Positions 32,264 through 37,112 of a stretch of 37,112 bases of DNA are shown one piece after another. Position numbers and translations under genes: made by a program. The notes under the pieces are model-generated. The model saw nothing but the letters and a program-made list of their open reading frames with translations, made no database searches and had not been told where the DNA came from. This stretch comes from 1-14-2-50-31-20 sp964617555 (GTDB lineage: Bacteria > Bacteroidota > Ignavibacteria > Ignavibacteriales > Melioribacteraceae), in assembly GCA_964617555.1 (NCBI GenBank), contig CAZTYP010000037.1, positions 1 through 37,112 of the forward strand. The letters run 5' to 3'. How positions within the stretch are numbered: position 1 is the stretch's first letter; each line of letters begins with the position of its first letter.

Positions 32264-33457
32264 ATGAATACCGTAAGTAATGCTGAACGAAAACATATTG
32301 TTTTTATCGGTAAAAGAAATGTGGGGAAATCTTCTTTAATAAATGCCTTTGCTAATCAGGAGTTGAGTATTGTAAGCAATATCGCCGGCACAACTACCGA
32401 TCCCGTTCGCAAAGCAATGGAATTACTCCCTTTCGGACCAGTGGTATTAATAGATACCGCGGGAATAGATGATATAGGAGAACTCGGAGAAAAAAGAATA
32501 AATCAAACTCTTAAAGTTATATCTTCGGCAGATTTTATTTTATTTGTTATTGACGGAAAAAATAAAATTGAAGATGTTGACAAAGAATATATAAGACGTC
32601 TTAAAAAAAACACCACCCCTTTTATATTTGTAATTACAAAAAGTGATTTGGGCATTGAACAAAATTTAATCTCCGAGTTGAAACGGTTCGGAAATAAAAT
32701 AATAATCGTATCGGTTACCGATAAAAAAAGCATTTACCGATTAAAAGAAACAGTGATAGAATTAATGCCGAAAGAAAAAGAGATTCCTCTTTTGGCAGAC
32801 CTTGTACCCAAAAACAGTATTATAGTTCTTGTTGTTCCCATAGATCCCGGCGCACCCAAAGGACGAATAATAAAACCGCAAGTACAGGCACTAAGGGAAG
32901 CACTTGATACAAATTTAATTTCAGTTGTTGTTCAAGCCACAGAACTAAAAAAAGCACTCACCAAACTTAATCAAGCCCCGGCACTTGTTGTTACCGATAG
33001 CCAAGCTATTTTTTCTGTTGCCAACGATGTTCCCTCGAATATTCCTCTCACAACTTTTTCAATTTTAATGGCACGTAATAAAGGTGATATCAAAAAACTT
33101 TTAACCGGCTTGGAAAAATTGGATAACTTGAAAGAAGGAGACAAAGTTTTGATTTCCGAAGCATGTACACATCATGCACAAAAATACGATATAGGACGAG
33201 TTAAAATACCAAATTGGTTACAAAAACATACAGGCAAAAACCTTATAATAGATATAGCCGCCGGAAGAGATTACCCCGAAGATTTATCCGAATATAGTTT
33301 GATTATCCATTGCGGCGGTTGCATGATTACACGTGCCGAAATGCAAAGCAGAATTAAACACGCCGAAATCTCAGGAATACCCATTGTAAATTACGGATTG
33401 ATTATCTCCTATATGCACGGGGCAATTCCACGCGTATTAAAACCACTGTTAATATAA
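32264..33457 (+). CDS. hydF: [FeFe]-hydrogenase maturation GTPase HydF
   Basis: 397-aa GTPase scaffold on which the diiron subcluster is assembled before transfer to the hydrogenase. The N-terminal GTPase domain has G1 GKRNVGKS at residues 16-23, G3 DTAGID and G4 TKSD. The C-terminal iron-sulfur domain carries Cys301-x-His303, 45 residues, then His349-Cys350-x-x-Cys353 (HCGGC), exactly the CxHx(44-53)HCxxC motif of HydF. Between them lies the dimerisation domain with LLADLVPKNSIIVLVVPIDPGAPKGR. I start at the ATG at 32264 rather than a TTG 33 bases upstream because the family N-terminus (AERKHIVFIG) begins soon after it. It is divergent from hydG-hydE and ends 64 bases before the SIMPL gene. 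Confidence 0.96.
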   Translation: MNTVSNAERKHIVFIGKRNVGKSSLINAFANQELSIVSNIAGTTTDPVRKAMELLPFGPVVLIDTAGIDDIGELGEKRINQTLKVISSADFILFVIDGKNKIEDVDKEYIRRLKKNTTPFIFVITKSDLGIEQNLISELKRFGNKIIIVSVTDKKSIYRLKETVIELMPKEKEIPLLADLVPKNSIIVLVVPIDPGAPKGRIIKPQVQALREALDTNLISVVVQATELKKALTKLNQAPALVVTDSQAIFSVANDVPSNIPLTTFSILMARNKGDIKKLLTGLEKLDNLKEGDKVLISEACTHHAQKYDIGRVKIPNWLQKHTGKNLIIDIAAGRDYPEDLSEYSLIIHCGGCMITRAEMQSRIKHAEISGIPIVNYGLIISYMHGAIPRVLKPLLI

Positions 33458-33521
33458 AGATTGAATCTTTTGTTTTGTAATTTTATATTGATTTGCCATT
33501 ATTATATTTATCGGAGAAATT

Positions 33522-34253
33522 ATGAAACAAAATTTAACCGCCGTTTTCTTTTCAGTTGCCATAGTGCTTGCATCAATTATTTTAGGATATTCCTATTTAA
33601 ACAGAACCCAACCGGTAGGAACAATTTCCGTTACGGGACTAGGAGAAAAGAACTTCACTTCCGATTTGATTGTTTGGTCGGGCAGTTTTTCCAGAACAAA
33701 TATGAATTTGCGCGATGCTTATTCCAAATTAAAAAAAGATAAAATAATCATTTTGAATTATATGCAAAATAAAGGGATTGCAAGAGAAAATATAATTTTT
33801 AGTGCGGTTTCCACAAACAAAAATTCAAGAGCGGAATACTCTGCGGACGGTAAATATATCGGTTCTGTTTTTAACGGCTATACTCTTTCCCAAACCGTTG
33901 AAATCGAATCTAAAAACGTAGAAAAAGTTGAAGAAGTTTCTCGCGAAATAACAGAATTACTAAACCAAGGTATTCAGTTCTATTCCGACTTGCCACGATA
34001 TTATTACACTAAACTTTCGGATTTAAAAATTGAAATGATTTCTAAAGCAACAGAAGATGCAAGAATACGTGCGGAAAAAATAGCTGAAAATTCCGGCACA
34101 AAACTCGGAAAATTAATTTCAGCCAAAATGGGAATTTTCCAAATTACGGGTCAAAATTCAGATGAGGATTATTCTTGGGGCGGAACGTTTAATACTTCTT
34201 CCAAAGAAAAAACGGCTTCCATTACAATGAAACTTACATACGGAGTAAAATAA
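33522..34253 (+). CDS. SIMPL-domain (DUF541) envelope protein
   Basis: 243-aa protein with an N-terminal signal anchor (FFSVAIVLASIILGYSYL, about residues 8-27) and a SIMPL domain covering the rest (TISVTGLGEKNFTSDLIVWSG, then GYTLSQTVEIESKNVEKVEEVSRE, read as the typical start and central repeat, and SYG-like end TMKLTYGVK). SIMPL/DUF541 proteins occur in the periplasm or on the envelope of many bacteria, and a general role in the stress response has been proposed; no specific job follows from the sequence. The ATG is preceded by CGGAG. It lies 64 bases after hydF on the same strand and might share its transcript, but there is no known link to hydrogenase maturation. It ends before a hairpin that also covers the stop of ybaK. 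Confidence 0.85.
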   Translation: MKQNLTAVFFSVAIVLASIILGYSYLNRTQPVGTISVTGLGEKNFTSDLIVWSGSFSRTNMNLRDAYSKLKKDKIIILNYMQNKGIARENIIFSAVSTNKNSRAEYSADGKYIGSVFNGYTLSQTVEIESKNVEKVEEVSREITELLNQGIQFYSDLPRYYYTKLSDLKIEMISKATEDARIRAEKIAENSGTKLGKLISAKMGIFQITGQNSDEDYSWGGTFNTSSKEKTASITMKLTYGVK

Positions 34254-34265
34254 CCGGACTGTTAC

Positions 34266-34297
34266 ATTTGTTGAGTAGTTAAACTAAATCAACAAAT
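34266..34297. terminator. Hairpin between convergent SIMPL and ybaK genes
   Basis: ATTTGTTGA at 34266-34274 pairs with TCAACAAAT at 34289-34297, and TAGT (34276-34279) pairs with ACTA (34283-34286) inside. On the plus strand TTT follows. The hairpin includes the ybaK stop codon. It is AT-rich, so its strength as a terminator in either direction is uncertain. Confidence 0.5.
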
Positions 34298-34746
34298 TTT
34301 GCATCAACAATCTTTTTCAAATCTTCAGGATTAAGTTTTACTTGTGTACCGCGAACACCGGCGCTTATGAATATTGCATTAAAAAGTTGTGCGGTTTCAT
34401 CAATATATATTGGGTATCGCTTTTTTAATCCAAGCGGAGAACACCCTCCTTTTATATATCCTGTTAACGGCAAAAGCTCTTTTTCTTTTATCATTTCAAT
34501 TTTTTTTACTTCCGCTACCGCAGCAGCTTTCTTTAAATTTAATTTTTCGGGACCCGGAATTACAAAAATGAAAATTTCATTTGTGTTTGCACGGGTAACC
34601 AATGTTTTAAAAACCGATTCCGGCTCTACATCTATTTTTTTTGCGACTGAAACAGCATCAATTTCTTTAATGGAAAATTTATAATTAAATAATCCAAAAT
34701 TTATTTTGTTGCTTTCAAGTATTCTTACGGCATTTGTTTTTTTCAT
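34279..34746 (-). CDS. ybaK: YbaK/EbsC-family Cys-tRNA deacylase
   Basis: 155-aa single-domain protein of the YbaK/ProX/EbsC editing family, which hydrolyses mischarged tRNA (typically Cys-tRNA(Pro)) in the cytoplasm. The key lysine is Lys47 in EPESVFKTLV, matching the essential lysine of YbaK. The family glycine-rich segment TGYIKGGCSPLGLKKRYPIYID, read as GYIKGGCSPLG, and the final IFISAGVRGTQVKLNPEDL are present. The length (155) is normal. It is convergent with the SIMPL gene and its promoter must lie in the 346-base gap upstream. Exact tRNA preference (Cys on tRNA-Pro versus other mischarged pairs) cannot be told from the sequence alone. Confidence 0.93.
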   Translation of the reverse strand: MKKTNAVRILESNKINFGLFNYKFSIKEIDAVSVAKKIDVEPESVFKTLVTRANTNEIFIFVIPGPEKLNLKKAAAVAEVKKIEMIKEKELLPLTGYIKGGCSPLGLKKRYPIYIDETAQLFNAIFISAGVRGTQVKLNPEDLKKIVDAKFVDLV

Positions 34747-35092
34747 TTGATTCGATATTTTTTAACCAATAACCAAATATTAAAAAATCAAAATATTGCA
34801 TCTTTAACAGATTTACAAAATAAAAGATAACTGTTCATTCTTATTTTGTTCAATTAAAATTTTAAGTGCTGTAATATAAAACACATAATGTTAAATTAGG
34901 ATAAAAAATCGGGAGGGGAAAAACTTATATTAAAATAACTTATCCATATTCCATATAACTAATTTTATTTAAATATACGATGGAAAAACAATTGGTGATT
35001 TTGAGCACAAAATTAAAAAAATATTTGAATTTTTGTATAATAATTCAAATGTTGAACTAAAGGAATTTTTAATCAATGCAGCAGAGGTTATC
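34747..35092. other. 346-base AT-rich intergenic gap
   Basis: This gap divides ybaK (-) from the sorting-domain protein (+) and must hold both promoters. I see no exact Bacteroidota-type promoter, no hairpin with a T tract, and no convincing small gene; a 26-codon frame at 34980-35060 lacks a ribosome-binding site. A purine block GGGAGGGGAAAA near 34911 resembles a strong ribosome-binding site but no start codon follows at a suitable distance. Confidence 0.6.
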
Positions 35093-36580
35093 ATGAAAAA
35101 ATTTTTCATTCTTTTTATCACCATTTCCTCCTTTTTATTTGCCCAAGATTTTCAGGTATCAAATACCGGAATTTATTCGGTTGACCCGCCACATATTGCA
35201 GTTGCTGGGTCTACGGTACATTTGGCTTTCGGGACAAATTTTTCTTATTTTCAGTTTGATAAAAACGGTCCCGCTGCCCCTATTGATAATCCTATCAGAC
35301 CGGTAGAAACAAGTCCTTATACAACCGATATTGTTGTTGACCCTACAAACAGTAACCACCTTGCCATTGTATATTACACATATCATTACGACAGCTATAA
35401 TTCTTCAAGTTTTTTTATTGCTTACGTTACGGAAAGTAATGATAACGGAGCAAATTGGGAAACTCCGGTTCTTTTGGACACAATTCAAAACGGAAGTTCA
35501 ATAGGAAATATTACACAGGAGATTCCGGTAGCAAAATTTTCCAATGCGGGTAATTTATATCTCCTTTGGAAAGTCCACCAGAACAGCACAACTACCAATG
35601 CCCTTTATCTTTCCAAAAACTTAGGTACAAAAATAAGAATTGACGACCCGAATACTAATGATTTGGAATTAGCGGTTAGTTTGGATGTTGAAACATTTAA
35701 CGGCACGGAATGGGTGGCGGTTTCATACGGAAAAACGGTAAATAGTAAAGTTAATTTTTATTTAAAATATTCCTCGGACGGAGCATCTTCGTTCTCTGAC
35801 GAAATTCTTGTTAAAAACGACGGCGAAACATTCTTAACCATCGAACATCAAACAACCGTATTTATGAATGCCGGCGGTAAATTTATGTATGTTTATCGGG
35901 ATTTTGCTCATGGCCCTAAATTAATTACCTCGGACGATTCCGGTGTTACTTGGAAAGATCAGGGAACGGTTGAATCTCATAAATATGTTTATGTTGCACT
36001 TAGAAGAATGCCGGGAACAACGAATTATTTTGTAAAGGCATTTATGGACAACAATGATAATTTAACCTATTTTACAAGTACTGATTTACTTGATTGGAAC
36101 AATGCCGGTCAACTAAACAGCAGTTCTGCAACAATTTCCGAAGCAGGCTCATACCTTGATATATCGGTTCAAGATGATTATACAATTGCCGCTGCTTGGA
36201 TTGATAACAGAACCGATAATGAAGAAATCTTTTATGGTAAAGGCACTTTGCCAACCGTTGGAATTAACGATCAAAGTTCAGAATTGCCAACGGAATTTAC
36301 TTTGTTACCGAATTATCCAAACCCGTTTAACCCCTCAACAAACATCGCTTATCAGCTACCCTATGATAGCCAAGTAAAAGTTGAAATTTTCAATACGCTT
36401 GGTGAACGTGTGGATTTATTAGTTGATAAAGTTGAAAATGCTGGATTTCATTCCGTTGTTTGGAACATTTCAAATAGAAGTAAAATTTCGAGCGGCACAT
36501 ATATAATTAAACTAACCGCTTTATCACTGAATAATAATAAGGTCTTTACCGATACAAGAAAAATGCTTCTGTTAAAATAA
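35093..36580 (+). CDS. Secreted beta-propeller-like protein with C-terminal sorting domain
   Basis: 495-aa exported protein. A signal peptide (MKKFFILFITISSFLFAQ) is followed by about 385 residues with repeats of the sialidase/BNR kind: S-x-D-x-G-x-x-W occurs as SNDNGANWETP, SDDSGVTWKD and a weaker SSDGASSFSD, suggesting a six-bladed propeller that could bind carbohydrate; catalytic sialidase residues are not evident. The last 90 residues form a Por-type sorting domain: LPTEFTLLPNYPNPFNPSTN, KVEIFNTLGERV, GFHSVVWN, SGTYIIKLTA and a final KMLLLK, which directs the protein through type IX secretion to the surface. I start at the ATG at 35093, which follows GAGG and begins the signal peptide; the open frame 60 bases upstream has none. 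No neighbour helps to define its target. Confidence 0.9.
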   Translation: MKKFFILFITISSFLFAQDFQVSNTGIYSVDPPHIAVAGSTVHLAFGTNFSYFQFDKNGPAAPIDNPIRPVETSPYTTDIVVDPTNSNHLAIVYYTYHYDSYNSSSFFIAYVTESNDNGANWETPVLLDTIQNGSSIGNITQEIPVAKFSNAGNLYLLWKVHQNSTTTNALYLSKNLGTKIRIDDPNTNDLELAVSLDVETFNGTEWVAVSYGKTVNSKVNFYLKYSSDGASSFSDEILVKNDGETFLTIEHQTTVFMNAGGKFMYVYRDFAHGPKLITSDDSGVTWKDQGTVESHKYVYVALRRMPGTTNYFVKAFMDNNDNLTYFTSTDLLDWNNAGQLNSSSATISEAGSYLDISVQDDYTIAAAWIDNRTDNEEIFYGKGTLPTVGINDQSSELPTEFTLLPNYPNPFNPSTNIAYQLPYDSQVKVEIFNTLGERVDLLVDKVENAGFHSVVWNISNRSKISSGTYIIKLTALSLNNNKVFTDTRKMLLLK

Positions 36581-36605
36581 GTGTAAATTGTTTCTTTTAA
36601 AAAAG

Positions 36606-36638
36606 CCCGATAATTAAATTTATTTTATCGGGTTTTTT
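36606..36638. terminator. Bidirectional intrinsic terminator
   Basis: CCCGATAA (36606-36613) pairs with TTATCGGG (36625-36632) around an eleven-base AT-rich loop. TTTTTT follows on the plus strand and AAAAAAG-type sequence precedes, giving a T tract on the minus strand too. It sits between the convergent sorting-domain protein and marC-like genes. Confidence 0.88.
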
Positions 36639-36651
36639 CTTTTCTGTTTTA

Positions 36652-37112
36652 TCACCCCAAATTAAAAGCTATTTTCACTCCTTCAATTATCATTGTTGTC
36701 CCGATAATGGCTATTATCAATCCCATTATTTTGCCAATTACCGAAATAATATTATTGCCTACAATTTTTACTAATGTATCGCTAATAAGAAAAAAGAAAT
36801 AAGTAAGCAAACACATTAATGCAAAAACTGCAATGATAATACCAATATGAATAATTCCGGAGTTTGTTACAAAATTCATTGCGGTTACAATTGTACCAGG
36901 CCCTGCTAAAATTGGAACGGCAAGGGGCGAAACAGCAATATTCTCGTTAATATTGGGTTCTTGTAAATGTTTAACAGTTGATTTTTTAGATTGTAGCATT
37001 TCAAAACCCACGTAAAAAATCAGAATACCACCCGTTACTTTAAATGCGGGAATTGTAATACCAAATAAATCAAAAATAAATTTACCCAAAACAACAAATA
37101 CAACAACAATTA
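36652..37112 (-). CDS. MarC-family inner-membrane protein, 3' part (5' end outside window)
   Basis: The last 153 residues of a MarC-family integral membrane protein (usually about 200 residues, six helices). The frame is open to the window edge, so the start is missing; an internal TTG at 37089 is not the true start. Visible helices: VVVFVVLGKFIFDLFGITIP, then FKVTGGILIFYVGFEML, then the conserved block PLAVPILAGPGTIVTAMNFV, read as the P-L-A-x-P-x-L-A-GPG-T signature, and three further helices ending GTTMIIEGVKIAFNLG. The family was first linked to multiple antibiotic resistance, but that role is doubted, and its substrate is unknown. It ends after a bidirectional terminator. Confidence 0.92.
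   Translation of the reverse strand, partial: IVVVFVVLGKFIFDLFGITIPAFKVTGGILIFYVGFEMLQSKKSTVKHLQEPNINENIAVSPLAVPILAGPGTIVTAMNFVTNSGIIHIGIIIAVFALMCLLTYFFFLISDTLVKIVGNNIISVIGKIMGLIIAIIGTTMIIEGVKIAFNLG

Noticed and set aside
33461..33742. A 93-codon frame overlapping the start of the SIMPL gene
   Set aside because: It is out of frame with the SIMPL gene, has a composition typical of a shadow frame, and no family pattern.
34980..35060. A 26-codon frame in the gap before the sorting-domain gene
   Set aside because: No ribosome-binding site at its ATG and random-looking composition.
1..37112. CRISPR arrays, insertion sequences, phage genes, attachment sites, restriction-modification or toxin-antitoxin pairs
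   Set aside because: I looked for direct repeats with spacers, transposase or integrase motifs and paired small genes, and saw none.

Overview
The window is an AT-rich (by eye about one third G+C), gene-dense chromosomal segment. The best guess is a member of the Bacteroidota/Ignavibacteriota group, probably Ignavibacteria-like. The evidence is a secreted protein with a C-terminal sorting domain containing NYPNPFNPST (Por/type IX secretion style), a tRNA promoter of the Bacteroidota form (TTTG, 20 nt, TAnnTTTG), a DUF3098-like small membrane protein, and a sensor kinase with the H-box AHQLGTPISSL that is common in that group. It looks like core chromosome: there is no transposase, integrase, phage gene or CRISPR array.

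Layout. Positions 1-7892 (+): 3' part of purA, a two-TM sensor histidine kinase, an EamA transporter and a very large seven-PAS hybrid histidine kinase. Positions 7962-12941 (-): pta, a secreted TPR protein directly behind tRNA-Leu(GAG), an M16 peptidase and glycogen synthase glgA. Positions 13187-14978 (+): an 83-aa unknown protein, a promoter/hairpin pair, a DUF3098-like protein and dprA. Positions 15044-23492 (-): a long co-directional run rmuC, penicillin acylase, metF, Gfo/Idh/MocA oxidoreductase, ddl, ftsB/divIC-like, rarA, with several start/stop overlaps. Positions 23702-24196 (+): an orphan protein with a PD-(D/E)XK-type nuclease motif. Positions 24193-29435 (-): a patatin-POTRA-Omp85 fusion preceded by rpmH-rnpA-yidC; rpmH was found by reading the sequence. 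Positions 29608-34253: the [FeFe]-hydrogenase maturation genes, hydG-hydE (-) divergent from hydF (+), followed by a SIMPL protein. Positions 34279-37112: ybaK (-), a secreted beta-propeller-like sorting-domain protein (+) and the 3' part of a MarC gene (-).

How the genes work together. HydE, HydF and HydG form a complete maturation set for the H-cluster, so a [FeFe]-hydrogenase is expected elsewhere in the genome. With pta (acetyl-CoA to acetyl phosphate) and glycogen synthesis this fits a fermentative or facultatively anaerobic life, which is an inference. DprA, RarA, RmuC and the orphan nuclease-like protein are DNA-processing functions; Ddl and the FtsB-like protein serve cell wall and division; YidC and the patatin-Omp85 protein serve the two membranes.

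I found no clear new multi-gene system. The best leads are the orphan PD-(D/E)XK protein divergent from rmuC, a promoter-terminator pair that may encode a short RNA or attenuator at 13444-13543, the three-POTRA patatin porin, and the flavin-like PAS domain with a cysteine at a LOV-like position in the hybrid kinase.
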